From the NCBI RefSeq assembly GCF_026810505.1, contig NZ_CP101750.1, positions 2,881,254 to 2,945,253 of the forward strand: a stretch of DNA of 64,000 nucleotides, read 5' to 3'. Positions 19,279-30,114 of the stretch are shown in pieces. The position numbers and the translations under genes are program-made. The notes below the pieces were generated by a model, which worked only from the letters and a program-made list of their open reading frames with translations, searched no databases and was not told the DNA's origin. The stretch comes from Streptomyces sp. Je 1-369 (GTDB lineage: Bacteria > Actinomycetota > Actinomycetes > Streptomycetales > Streptomycetaceae). Position 1 is the first letter of the stretch; each line of letters begins with the position of its first letter.

Positions 19279-19290
19279 CCGATCGTTCCA
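19275..19290. promoter_or_regulatory. Candidate TetR operator upstream of the TetR gene
   Basis: TTGACCGATCGTTCCA, centred on CGATCG, lies 22 bases before the TetR start and shares its core with the palindrome in front of the following SDR gene. It overlaps the end of nirD. Confidence 0.55.
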
Positions 19291-19311
19291 GAACGGCGTA
19301 GCGTCCTCCCC

Positions 19312-19896
19312 GTGGCCAGGACCAAGGAATTCGATCCGGACGCCGCGCTGCAGTCGGCCCTGGAGCTGTTCTGGCGGCGCGGCTACGAGGCGACGTCGAT
19401 GGCGGACCTCGTCGAGGCGCTCGGCATCGGGCGCGCCAGCATCTACGCGACCTTCGGGAACAAGCACGAGCTGTATCTGAAGGCGCTGGAGCGGTACGCG
19501 GCGCAGCAGAACCCGCTCCTGCTCACCGAGCTCTCCCGGCCGGGCCCCGCCCTGCCCGCCGTCCGCGCCCTGCTGCACCGCTTCGGCAGCGAGACGTCCA
19601 CCGGCGACGGGCGCCTGACCGGCTGTTTCATCACGAACACGGCGGCCGAGCTCGGTCCGCACGACGAACCCGCGGCCCGCTGCGTCGAGCGCAGCTGGGA
19701 GCACATGGAGACGCTGCTGCACTCCGCGCTCGTCCGGGCGCGGGCGCAGGGCGAGCTGCCCGAGGGCCGCGATCCGCTGACGCTCGCCCGCATGCTGCTC
19801 GTCCTGATGCAGGGCCTGCGGGTGGTCGGCAAGGCGTCCAAGGACCCGGCGCGGGTGCGGGACGCGGTGGAGCAGGCACTGACCCTGCTCGACTGA
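19312..19896 (+). CDS. TetR-family transcriptional regulator
   Basis: A 194-residue TetR regulator. The N-terminal helix-turn-helix is EALGIGRASIYATFGNKHELY and the C-terminal ligand domain has the TetR_C blocks GCFITNTAAELGPHD and RARAQGELPEGRDPLTLA. The GTG start is at 19312; no convincing ribosome binding site precedes it. It probably represses itself and the downstream short-chain dehydrogenase gene, because both promoters hold a CGATCG-centred palindrome. The inducing ligand is unknown. Confidence 0.9.
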   Translation: MARTKEFDPDAALQSALELFWRRGYEATSMADLVEALGIGRASIYATFGNKHELYLKALERYAAQQNPLLLTELSRPGPALPAVRALLHRFGSETSTGDGRLTGCFITNTAAELGPHDEPAARCVERSWEHMETLLHSALVRARAQGELPEGRDPLTLARMLLVLMQGLRVVGKASKDPARVRDAVEQALTLLD

Positions 19897-19956
19897 CGGC
19901 CCACCCGCCGTTCCTTACGACCCCGTACGCGCAGCCCACTTTTATTTGCCCTCATA

Positions 19957-19974
19957 TTGAACCGATCGGTCAAG
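19957..19974. promoter_or_regulatory. Candidate TetR operator upstream of the SDR gene
   Basis: TTGAACCGATCGGTCAAG contains the perfect 10-base palindrome ACCGATCGGT and matches the site before the TetR gene. It sits 14 bases before the SDR start codon and in a locally AT-rich promoter. Confidence 0.65.
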
Positions 19975-19987
19975 AAAAGAGTCCGTC

Positions 19988-20767
19988 ATGACTGCTCACG
20001 CTCCCCGCACCCGTTTCGCGGGCCGCACCGCCCTCGTCACCGGCGGCGGCTCCGGCCTCGGCCGTGCCATCGCGCTCGCCTTCACCGCCGAGGGCGCGAA
20101 CGTCGTCGTAGCCGGACGCACCGAGGGCCCCCTGAAGGAGACGGCGGACCTCATAGAGGCGGCGGGCGGCAAGGCGCTCGTCGTCACCGCCGACGTCTCC
20201 CGCTCCGCCGACCTCGCCTCGCTCGTCACCGCCACCGTCGACCGCTTCGGCTCCCTCGACGTCGCCGTGAACAACGCGGGCGTCCTGCGCGCCGGACAGC
20301 CGGTCGCCGAGCTGCCCGAGGAGGACTGGCGCACGATGCTCGACATCAACGTCACCGGCGTACTGCTAGCCCTCCAGGCCGAGGTCAAGCAGATGCGCAC
20401 GCAGCCCGCGGGCGGCGCCGTCGTCAACATCGGCTCCACCCTCGGCGCGCACACCAGCACGCCGGGCACGGCGGCCTACGGAGCGACCAAGGCGGCCGTC
20501 TCCGCGCTGAGCCGCGCGGCCGCCGCCGAGCACATCCGGGACGGCGTCCGCATCAACACCGTCAGCCCCGGCTCCTCCGACACCACCATGTCGTTCCGCC
20601 CCGGCGAGACCGAGGCCGACCGCGCGGCCCGCATGCGGAAGGCGACGCCGCTGGGCCGCGTGGTGACGACGGAGGAGGTCGCCGCGGCGGTGCTGTACCT
20701 GGCCTCCGACGAGTCCGGCTCGGTGGTCGGCGCCGATCTGGTGATCGACGGCGGCGCCGCGGCCTGA
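19988..20767 (+). CDS. Short-chain dehydrogenase/reductase (classical SDR)
   Basis: A 259-residue classical SDR. The cofactor site is TGGGSGLGRAIAL, NNAG appears in VAVNNAGVL, the catalytic Ser lies in VNIGSTLGAH, and the Tyr-Lys pair is in AAYGATKAAVSAL. The C terminus has the usual VVGADLVIDGGAA. An Arg (AGRTEG) after the second strand suggests NADP(H) use. It is preceded by a TetR gene and a matching operator, so it is likely the induced target of that regulator, possibly detoxifying a carbonyl compound. Confidence 0.9.
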   Translation: MTAHAPRTRFAGRTALVTGGGSGLGRAIALAFTAEGANVVVAGRTEGPLKETADLIEAAGGKALVVTADVSRSADLASLVTATVDRFGSLDVAVNNAGVLRAGQPVAELPEEDWRTMLDINVTGVLLALQAEVKQMRTQPAGGAVVNIGSTLGAHTSTPGTAAYGATKAAVSALSRAAAAEHIRDGVRINTVSPGSSDTTMSFRPGETEADRAARMRKATPLGRVVTTEEVAAAVLYLASDESGSVVGADLVIDGGAAA

Positions 20768-20852
20768 ACGGCGGCGCCCTGCCGTAGGCTCCGTCCCCCG
20801 CTTACGGTTGGTGAGCAACGGTGGACGAGAGCCGACGACGAGGAGCCCTGTT

Positions 20853-21779
20853 ATGGCGGCGTGGACCGCGCACGACATCCCCGACCAGAGCGGCCGCACC
20901 GCCGTGGTCACCGGCGCCAACAGCGGCATCGGCTACGTCACGGCGCGTGAACTCGCCCGCCGCGGCGCCCGCGTCGTCCTCGCCTGCCGCAGCGAGGAGC
21001 GCGGGGGCGTGGCGGTAGGGCGGCTGCTCAGTGAAGTGCCCGGCGCCCACGCCGAGTTCCGCGCCCTCGACCTCGGGAACCTGGCGTCCGTACGGGAGTT
21101 CGCGGACGCGTTCGACAGCACGCACCTCGACCTGCTGATCAACAACGCGGGCGTGATGGCACTCCCCTACCGCCGCACCGCCGACGGCTTCGAGACCCAG
21201 TTCGGCGTCAACCACCTCGGGCACTACGCCCTCACCGGGCTGCTGCTCCCCCGCATCATGGAGACCCCGGGGGCGCGCGTCGTCACCGTGTCGTCCGGCC
21301 TGCACGCGCTCGCCAACATCGACATCGGCGACCTCAACAGCGAGCGCCACTACCGCCGCTGGATCGCCTACGGGCGCTCCAAGACGGCCAACCTCCTCTT
21401 CACCCACGAGCTGGCCCGCCGCCTGGCCGCGACCGGCGCCGACACCGTCGCGGCCGCCGCCCACCCGGGCTACGCCTCGACCAACCTGCAGAGCGCGGGA
21501 CCCAGGATGGAGGGCCGCAGGGGCGCGGAACGCTTCGCGGCGCTCGCCAACCGCGTCGTCGCGCAGCCCGCCGCGGCCGGCGCACTGCCCACGCTGTATG
21601 CGGCGACGGCGCGGGGCATACGGCCCGACTCGTTCACCGGACCCGGCCCGCTCGGGTGGCGCGGGTCGCCGACACGGTCCTGGCGGGCGAAGTGGACGCG
21701 CAACGATGTGGCGGGTGAGCGGCTGTGGGCGGCGTCCGAGGGGCTGACCGGGGTGCGGTACGAGGGCCTGAAGGACTGA
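20853..21779 (+). CDS. SDR-family oxidoreductase, retinol dehydrogenase/protochlorophyllide reductase-like
   Basis: A 308-residue SDR of the type annotated as retinol dehydrogenase-like. It has TGANSGIGYVTARELARRGARVVLACRS, given here as TGANSGIGYVTAREL plus VVLACRS, then NNAGVMALPYRRTADGFE, FGVNHLGHYALTGLLL, VVTVSSGLH and the catalytic YGRSKTANLLF. The C terminus is the usual long variable region. The start at 20853 is chosen because an AGGAG lies eight bases upstream; the frame extends further back without one. It is probably not under the TetR operator. Confidence 0.88.
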   Translation: MAAWTAHDIPDQSGRTAVVTGANSGIGYVTARELARRGARVVLACRSEERGGVAVGRLLSEVPGAHAEFRALDLGNLASVREFADAFDSTHLDLLINNAGVMALPYRRTADGFETQFGVNHLGHYALTGLLLPRIMETPGARVVTVSSGLHALANIDIGDLNSERHYRRWIAYGRSKTANLLFTHELARRLAATGADTVAAAAHPGYASTNLQSAGPRMEGRRGAERFAALANRVVAQPAAAGALPTLYAATARGIRPDSFTGPGPLGWRGSPTRSWRAKWTRNDVAGERLWAASEGLTGVRYEGLKD

Positions 21780-21800
21780 CCTCCGGACCGGTGGTGTGGG

Positions 21801-22295
21801 TCAGGCCGCCCCGCGCAGTCGCAGCGCCGCCAGCGGGACGAACCCGGGGCCCTCGCCCTCGGTCGACGCGTCCCTGCCGCCCAGTCGGCGCAGCAGGGCG
21901 ACCGCGATCCGCTCCCCCTGCGCCTTCGCGCGGTCCGCGTTCGGCCCCCGGTGCAGTCCGTCGACCGTGGCGTGCCACAGCTGCACCCAACGGCCGAAGT
22001 GCTCGGCGGTGAGGGGGCGGGCGGAGTACAGCACGGCGTGCGGCGCGAACGCGTCGCGGCGGTACTCGGCGGAACGGAAGAGCGCGCGCTCCCAGAAGTC
22101 GGTGATGCGCGGCATGTGCACGTCGAGGTCGGTGCCGGCGATCTCCGTGAAGAAGGGGCCGATCAGCGGATCGGCGAAGGCCGCCGTGTAGAAGCGGCGC
22201 AGGAGCACGTCGAGGTCGGCGCGGGTCGTGATGTCCACACGTACGACTGTGACACGGGCGGCGGGTGCCGTGTCCACGGAATACGAGATGTCCAT
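21801..22295 (-). CDS. Truncated haemoglobin, group III-like
   Basis: A protein of 164 residues (169 from an upstream GTG at 22310) of the group III truncated haemoglobin type. It shows LLRRFYTAAFADPLIGPFFTE near the N terminus, HMPRITDFWERALF with the expected Trp in the E region, and EHFGRWVQLWHATVDGLHRG, where the His after LW is a good proximal haem ligand. The C-terminal 30 residues extend beyond the globin. Such proteins bind O2 or NO in the cytoplasm; NO detoxification alongside nitrite metabolism is possible but inferred only from the neighbourhood. Confidence 0.82.
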   Translation of the reverse strand: MDISYSVDTAPAARVTVVRVDITTRADLDVLLRRFYTAAFADPLIGPFFTEIAGTDLDVHMPRITDFWERALFRSAEYRRDAFAPHAVLYSARPLTAEHFGRWVQLWHATVDGLHRGPNADRAKAQGERIAVALLRRLGGRDASTEGEGPGFVPLAALRLRGAA

Positions 22296-22346
22296 GGTCC
22301 CACGGTCCACCCCCCGCCCGACCGCTCCCAGGGCCGAAGGTCCCGC

Positions 22347-22922
22347 TCAGTGCAGGTCGGACGCCTCGAAGACGCCGCGCGCCGTCGTGTTGTCGGCGCG
22401 CTCGGTGAGGCGTCGCAGCTCGACGTGGCCGGTCCGCAGCAACCCCGCTTCCAGCGCGGAGCGTGCCCCCGTGTCGAGGCGGTGCAGGAGCAGCGGGTTG
22501 TCGACGAGGACCTGCGGGTCGAGCTCGACGCGGTTGCCCAGCGAGTCGCACAGGACGAGGCGCGCGGCGACGCCCTCGTCGTACCGCACGGCGGTGAGGA
22601 GGCAGGTGCAGACGTGCTTGCGGCGGCCGAGTCCCCGTACCGCCAGCCAGCCGGGGCCCGCCGTCACCCGCACCGGGTGCAGCACCGCGTACAGCAGTAC
22701 GGAGAGCGGCACCCAGAGGCAGGCGGCGCGGACGAGGCCGAGCGTGCCGTTGGCCCAGTCGATGAGGAGGACGAGCCCGAAGAGCGCGAACGCGCAGAAG
22801 ACGCCGGATCGTACGTCGTGCGCCCAGTTGCGGTCCGAGACAGTCGCGTACGGGGTCTCGGCTCCGTACGGCTCCCCCGCCCCCGTCCGTACGACGCCCT
22901 GTCTCGTCCTGTTGTGTCCCAT
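22347..22922 (-). CDS. Membrane protein with a bacterial PH-like domain, unknown
   Basis: A 191-residue protein with two hydrophobic helices at about residues 40-58 and 63-82, followed by a beta-rich segment (VRVTAGPGWLAVRGLGRRKH, LVLCDSLGNRVELDP) that resembles the PH-like domain found in many small Streptomyces membrane proteins. The C-terminal 50 residues are charged. It is divergent from the ABC importer operon; no function can be assigned. An alternative GTG start lies nine bases upstream. Confidence 0.7.
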   Translation of the reverse strand: MGHNRTRQGVVRTGAGEPYGAETPYATVSDRNWAHDVRSGVFCAFALFGLVLLIDWANGTLGLVRAACLWVPLSVLLYAVLHPVRVTAGPGWLAVRGLGRRKHVCTCLLTAVRYDEGVAARLVLCDSLGNRVELDPQVLVDNPLLLHRLDTGARSALEAGLLRTGHVELRRLTERADNTTARGVFEASDLH

Positions 22923-23127
22923 GTGCGGCACCGTAGAACGTCCGCGGAGCCTCGGCGTCGTCCTTGACGTGGTGCATACACACGATGGGTCCTCCTTTAC
23001 GCGGCACTGACGGATTCACGGCGTACGGGCGGGTCGACACTCGGCCGCAACACCCCTGTCGTAATCCCTCTGCATGGTTGATCGTTGGGCCCGGCACACA
23101 CCTACGTCACGCAGGGGGACGACCAGC

Positions 23128-24393
23128 ATGGCCATCAGCCGCAGGACACTTCTCGGGACGGGTGCGGCGGGCGCCGCCCTCGGGCTGCTCACCGCGTGCG
23201 GGTCCAACACGGGACGCGACGGCGGCGGCTCGGGCGGCAAGGGCCCGCGGCTCGCGCAGTGGTACCACCAGTACGGCGAACCGGGCACCGAGGACGCCGT
23301 GAAGCGGTACGCGGCGGCGTACAAGAAAGCGAACGTCAGCGTCCAGTGGCGCCCCGGCAACTACGACGAGCAGACCGCGGCCGCGCTCCTCACCGACTCG
23401 GGCCCCGACGTGTTCGAGGTCAACGGCCCGTCCCTGGACCAGATCAGGCAGGGCCAGGTCGTCGACCTCACCGAGCTGTTCGACGGCGTGAAGGACGACT
23501 TCAACCCGGCGGTCCTCGCCCCCAAGACGTACGACGGGAAGATCTGGGCGATCCCGCAGGTCGTCGACATGCACCTGCTCTACTACCGCAGGAGCCTGCT
23601 CGACGACGCGGGCGTCGAGCCGCCGAAGAGCCTGGACGAGCTGGTCGACGCGGCGAAGGCGCTGACCACGAAGGACGTGAAGGGCCTCTTCCTCGGCAAC
23701 GACGGCGGAGCGGGCGCCCTCGGCGTCACGCCCCTGTACGCGGCGGGCCTGTCCTCCGTCACCGAGGACGGCGAGGTCGGCTTCGACGACCCGGCGGCCG
23801 CCCGCGCCCTGGGCAAGCTGCGCCAGCTGTACGCCGACAAGTCGCTGCTGCTCGGCGCGCCCGCCGACTGGTCGGACCCGTCGGCGTTCGTGCAGGAGCT
23901 GTGCGCCATGCAGTGGTGCGGTCTGTGGGCGCTGCCCGCCGTGCGGAAGGAGCTGGGCGACGACTTCGGCGTGCTGGCGCTGCCCGCCGACGGCACCGAC
24001 GGGAAGCCGTCGCTGCCCGTGGGGTCGTACGGCGCGGCGGTGAGCGCCCGCAGCGACCACAAGGAGCAGGCGAAGGACTTCCTCAAGTGGCTCTGGATCG
24101 ACAAGTCCGACTACCAGGAGGACTTCGCGCTCTCGTACGGCTTCCACATCCCGGCCAGACTCTCCCTCGCGAAGAAGGCCGCCAAACTGAAGGAGGGCGC
24201 GGCGGCGGACGCGGTGCGCTACTCCACCGAGTACGGCTACTCCGAGCCGCTGCTGTGGACCCCGGCGAGCCGCACCGCGTACCAGGACGCGCTGAGCCGG
24301 ATCATCAAGTCCGGCGCGAACCCGGAGAGCGAGCTCAAGTCCGTCGTACGCAAGGTGCGGGCGGAACTGGACCGGGTCAAGAAGGACTCGTGA
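23128..24393 (+). CDS. ABC transporter extracellular sugar-binding lipoprotein
   Basis: A 421-residue family 1 extracellular solute-binding protein. The signal MAISRRTLLGTGAAGAALGL carries a twin-Arg-like RR and ends in the lipobox LTAC with the lipidated Cys at about residue 24. The mature protein has VFEVNGPSLDQIRQGQVVDL, WAIPQVVDMHLLYYRRSLLDDAG and EELCAMQWCGLWALP-like blocks typical of oligosaccharide-binding proteins. It is the first gene of an importer operon; its stop overlaps the first permease start (GTGA). No LacI repressor or glycosidase is adjacent, so the sugar remains unknown. Confidence 0.92.
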   Translation: MAISRRTLLGTGAAGAALGLLTACGSNTGRDGGGSGGKGPRLAQWYHQYGEPGTEDAVKRYAAAYKKANVSVQWRPGNYDEQTAAALLTDSGPDVFEVNGPSLDQIRQGQVVDLTELFDGVKDDFNPAVLAPKTYDGKIWAIPQVVDMHLLYYRRSLLDDAGVEPPKSLDELVDAAKALTTKDVKGLFLGNDGGAGALGVTPLYAAGLSSVTEDGEVGFDDPAAARALGKLRQLYADKSLLLGAPADWSDPSAFVQELCAMQWCGLWALPAVRKELGDDFGVLALPADGTDGKPSLPVGSYGAAVSARSDHKEQAKDFLKWLWIDKSDYQEDFALSYGFHIPARLSLAKKAAKLKEGAAADAVRYSTEYGYSEPLLWTPASRTAYQDALSRIIKSGANPESELKSVVRKVRAELDRVKKDS

Positions 24394-25301
24394 GCCGACT
24401 CCTGGGCAGTCAGAACCGCACCCTCTGGTTCTGGGTCTTCGTCGGGCCGTTCGCGCTGGGCCTGATCCTCTTCACGTACGTGCCGCTCGCCTGGAGCGTC
24501 TACCTCAGCTTCTTCGACGCCCACAACACCGTCTCGCCCGACGACTTCATCGGCTTCGACAACTACACGTCGATGCTGCGGAACGACGCGTTCACCGACA
24601 GCCTCGTCACCTTCGCGGTCTTCTCGGCGTTCATCGTCCCCACGACCTTCGTCCTGTCGCTCGCGCTCGCCCTGATGGTGAACCGCCTGCGCCGCGCCCA
24701 GGCGTTCTTCCGCTCGGTCTTCTTCCTACCGGCGGCGTGCAGTTACGTCGTGGCGGCGATGATCTGGAAGCTGTCGATCTTCAACGGGGTGCGGTTCGGG
24801 CTCGCCAACACCGTCCTCGGCTGGTTCGGCGTCGACCAGACGGCATGGCTGTCGACCACGGAACCGCCCTGGTACTGGCTGGTCATCGTCACCGTACGGC
24901 TCTGGCTCCAGGCGGGCTTCTACATGATCCTGTTCCTGGCGGGCCTGCAACGCATCTCCCCCACCCTCTACGAGGCGGCGGCGGTGGACGGCGCCCGGCC
25001 CGGCTGGCAGGTCCTGCGCCACATCACGCTCCCCCAGCTGCGCGCGACCTCCGTCGCCGTCACGCTGCTGCTCGTCATCAACGCGTTCCAGGCCTTCGAC
25101 GAGTTCTACAACCTGCTCTCGACCTCCAGCGGCTACCCGCCGCACGCCCGCCCGCCGCTCGTCTACCTCTACTACACGGCGCTCGGCCGCGAGCAGAACC
25201 TCGGACTCGGCAGCGCGGGCGCCGTGCTCCTCGCACTGATCATCGCGGTGGTGACGATCGGCCAGGCGCGCTGGTTCGGCCTGGGCAGAAAGGAGGACTG
25301 A
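24390..25301 (+). CDS. ABC sugar transporter permease (MalF-type)
   Basis: A 303-residue inner-membrane permease with six predicted helices. The EAA loop that contacts the ATPase is YEAAAVDGARPGWQVLRHIT, followed by LPQL, exactly as in carbohydrate uptake permeases. Translation begins at a GTG overlapping the binding-protein stop, supported by the frame and by the hydrophobic N terminus LWFWVFVGPFALGLILF. It pairs with the next permease five bases downstream. Confidence 0.93.
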   Translation: MSRLLGSQNRTLWFWVFVGPFALGLILFTYVPLAWSVYLSFFDAHNTVSPDDFIGFDNYTSMLRNDAFTDSLVTFAVFSAFIVPTTFVLSLALALMVNRLRRAQAFFRSVFFLPAACSYVVAAMIWKLSIFNGVRFGLANTVLGWFGVDQTAWLSTTEPPWYWLVIVTVRLWLQAGFYMILFLAGLQRISPTLYEAAAVDGARPGWQVLRHITLPQLRATSVAVTLLLVINAFQAFDEFYNLLSTSSGYPPHARPPLVYLYYTALGREQNLGLGSAGAVLLALIIAVVTIGQARWFGLGRKED

Positions 25302-25306
25302 CCCCC

Positions 25307-26215
25307 ATGACCGCACCCGTCAAACGTCCCGCGACCGCACCCGCAAAACGCTCCGCGACCGCACCCCGCAACAGGTCGACGGACGACGCCCTGGTCAGAG
25401 CGGGCCGCGCCCTGCGCGTAGCCCTCCTCATCGCCCTGGCACTCCTCTTCCTGATCCCCTTCTACCTCCTCGTACGCAACGGCCTGGCGTCCGAGGACGA
25501 CATCACGTCCCCCGACTGGACGTTCTTCCCCTCCACGCTGCACTGGTCGAACATCACCGAGCTCTTCGACGACCCGACGGTCCCGATGGCCAGGGCCCTG
25601 CTCAACTCCTCGCTGATCGCGATCGCGACAACGATCGGCACCCTGCTCCTCGCCTCCCTCGCGGGCTACGGCCTGGCCCGCATCCCCTACCGCTACGCCG
25701 ACCACGTCTTCTACGCCATCCTCGGCACGATGATGGTCCCGGCGGCCGTCGCCTTCGTCCCGAGCTTCGTCCTGGTCTCGTCCCTCGGCTGGGTCTCGAC
25801 CCTGCGCGGCCTGATCGTCCCGACCCTCTTCTCGGCCTTCGCGTGCTTCGTCTTCCGCCAGTACTTCCTGGGCTTCCCGAGGGAACTGGAGGACGCGGCA
25901 CGGGTGGACGGCCTGGGCTACTGGCGTACGTACTGGCGCGTGGTCGTCCCGAACTCCCGCCCCGCCTTCGCCGCCGTCGGCACGATCGTGTTCATCGGCG
26001 CGTGGAACTCCTTCCTGTGGCCCCTGGTCATCGGCCAGGACCGCGACGCCTGGACGGTCCAGGTCGCCCTGGCCACGTTCACGACGTCCCAGGTCATCCG
26101 CTTGCACGTGCTGTTCGTAGCGGCCGCGGTGTCGATCGTGCCGCTGCTCGTGGTCTTCCTGTTCTTCCAGCGGTGGATCGTGGCGGGGGTGGAGAGGTCG
26201 GGGATCGACGACTGA
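25307..26215 (+). CDS. ABC sugar transporter permease (MalG-type)
   Basis: A 302-residue permease with six helices. The EAA loop is EDAARVDGLGYWRTYWRVVV followed by PNSRPA. The first 35 residues contain an imperfect repeat (VKRPATAPAKRSATAPRNRS) in the cytoplasm. AGGAGG overlaps the end of the preceding gene and serves as ribosome binding site. No ATPase gene follows; in Streptomyces such systems commonly share the ATPase MsiK encoded elsewhere. Confidence 0.93.
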   Translation: MTAPVKRPATAPAKRSATAPRNRSTDDALVRAGRALRVALLIALALLFLIPFYLLVRNGLASEDDITSPDWTFFPSTLHWSNITELFDDPTVPMARALLNSSLIAIATTIGTLLLASLAGYGLARIPYRYADHVFYAILGTMMVPAAVAFVPSFVLVSSLGWVSTLRGLIVPTLFSAFACFVFRQYFLGFPRELEDAARVDGLGYWRTYWRVVVPNSRPAFAAVGTIVFIGAWNSFLWPLVIGQDRDAWTVQVALATFTTSQVIRLHVLFVAAAVSIVPLLVVFLFFQRWIVAGVERSGIDD

Positions 26216-26697
26216 GATCGCCGAGATCTGTCCGGAACTCCGTTCCCTCGCCGCCGTCGGCGAAGCACTCCACCGCACTTCAGGGAGCCCGGACCGCCCG
26301 CAGGCCGTCCACAGGGGGTCCGGATGCTGACATCGGGCCGCTTGAAACGGCGTGATTCTCGCCACCCCTGATAGGGGTTGCGCTCAGATGAGCGCTTCGT
26401 GCGCGGCTGCACTTCTCCAAGGGGTGGCACTCAGTGCCACTGCTCGATCATTCACGACGTGAACTCACATCTGAGTTCTAGCCGCTCATCTGAGCGTTTA
26501 GTGGGTAACGGGGAGGGTGAGCGTTCAAGACTTAAACACATGATCGAGATCTCGGCTACCGCCCAGTCACTTTCGATCTAGCGGCGGACGGGTGGTTACG
26601 GCCGCATGACGCACAAGTGGACGTACCCAGGTGCCTTCGATCTGGGTATGTTCCTCGCCGTCAGGGCAGCCACCGAGCTCTCGAGGAGTCGAGACCC
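26216..26697 (+). other. 482-base intergenic region upstream of ppdK
   Basis: This stretch is clearly less GC-rich than its surroundings in its second half. It contains five perfect inverted repeats between 26364 and 26496 and another (CGAGATCTCG, 26545-26554) nearer the gene. An open frame of 67 codons (26378-26581) crosses the palindromes but has no Streptomyces codon bias. I take the region as regulatory. Confidence 0.7.
26364..26496. promoter_or_regulatory. Cluster of inverted repeats in the ppdK upstream region
   Basis: Perfect inverted repeats: ACCCCT-GAT-AGGGGT (26364-26378); GCGCTCA-GA-TGAGCGC (26380-26395); GTGGCACT-C-AGTGCCAC (26424-26440); GAACTCA-CATC-TGAGTTC (26461-26478); CGCTCA-TC-TGAGCG (26483-26496). 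Three of them share the frame CTCA-N2/4-TGAG, and the second and fifth are the same 14-base sequence on opposite strands about 100 bases apart. This looks like a multi-site operator for an unidentified dimeric regulator, possibly with DNA looping. Confidence 0.65.
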
Positions 26698-29433
<2,736 letters not shown>

Positions 29434-29595
29434 CCCGCCGGTAGACCACCGGTAACCAAACCCCGGGACCGCCGCCGTGTCCCCGACCCTCAGTACCGAT
29501 GCGGCGGCGGTTCCGGTTCGCGATGAAGGGGCGGCATCCTGTGCGGGGGTGCCGCTTCTTCCTGCGTTACACGCGTTGCTCGCGTTGCTCGCGGG

Positions 29596-29991
29596 TCAGG
29601 CCTCGTGCAGCGCGACGAGTTCCGCCAGGTCGTTGCCCACCATGACGTGAGCGAGCCGTCCGGCGACGGCCACGACGTCGGGCCAGGAGGCCGCCATGAG
29701 GTGCTCGGCATCGGTGTCATGGGGCGCCTCGCCCGCGGCCGTGTTGAGTGCCGCGCCGAGCTCCCGCATGAGGGTGACCTCCTCCTGCGTCCGCAGACTC
29801 GTGCCGAGGTAGCGCTCGGGTTCGTCGGCGTCGCAGAAGTCGTCGAAGAGCACGTGGAAGATGTGGTCCAGGTTCTCGAACGTCGTCGGGTCGAGCCAGA
29901 CGTCCCGCTGCCAGGGCGGATTGGCCAGCGACAGCACCGCCGGCACCAGGTTGACCCGGGAGTTCGCCAGGCATCGCGCATCGTCGTTCAT
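29596..29991 (-). CDS. Small hypothetical protein, SCO4402-like
   Basis: A 131-residue acidic protein with LANPPWQRDVWLDPTTFENL and DHIFHVLFDDFCDADEP, then LGTSLRTQEEVTLMRELGAAL and a C-terminal helix. I recall this pattern from proteins labelled SCO4402 family in Streptomyces, whose function is not known. No signal peptide or membrane segment. It converges on ppdK; the 160-base spacer between them has a GC-rich imperfect hairpin (near 29530-29560) that may end both transcripts. Confidence 0.75.
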   Translation of the reverse strand: MNDDARCLANSRVNLVPAVLSLANPPWQRDVWLDPTTFENLDHIFHVLFDDFCDADEPERYLGTSLRTQEEVTLMRELGAALNTAAGEAPHDTDAEHLMAASWPDVVAVAGRLAHVMVGNDLAELVALHEA

Positions 29992-30114
29992 GGCCCCAGC
30001 CTAGGCAGCCGACAGGGCGGTGACTCAGGCACCGCGGCAGCGATCAGTGGGCGGAGCTCGCCGCGGTCCGTGGGCAGCCGGGTCCGCGGCGAGCGGGTGA
30101 CCCGTGGGAGGGGC

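Noticed and set aside
26378..26581. 67-codon frame upstream of ppdK
   Set aside because: Lacks Streptomyces third-position GC bias and ribosome site, and runs through a series of palindromes.
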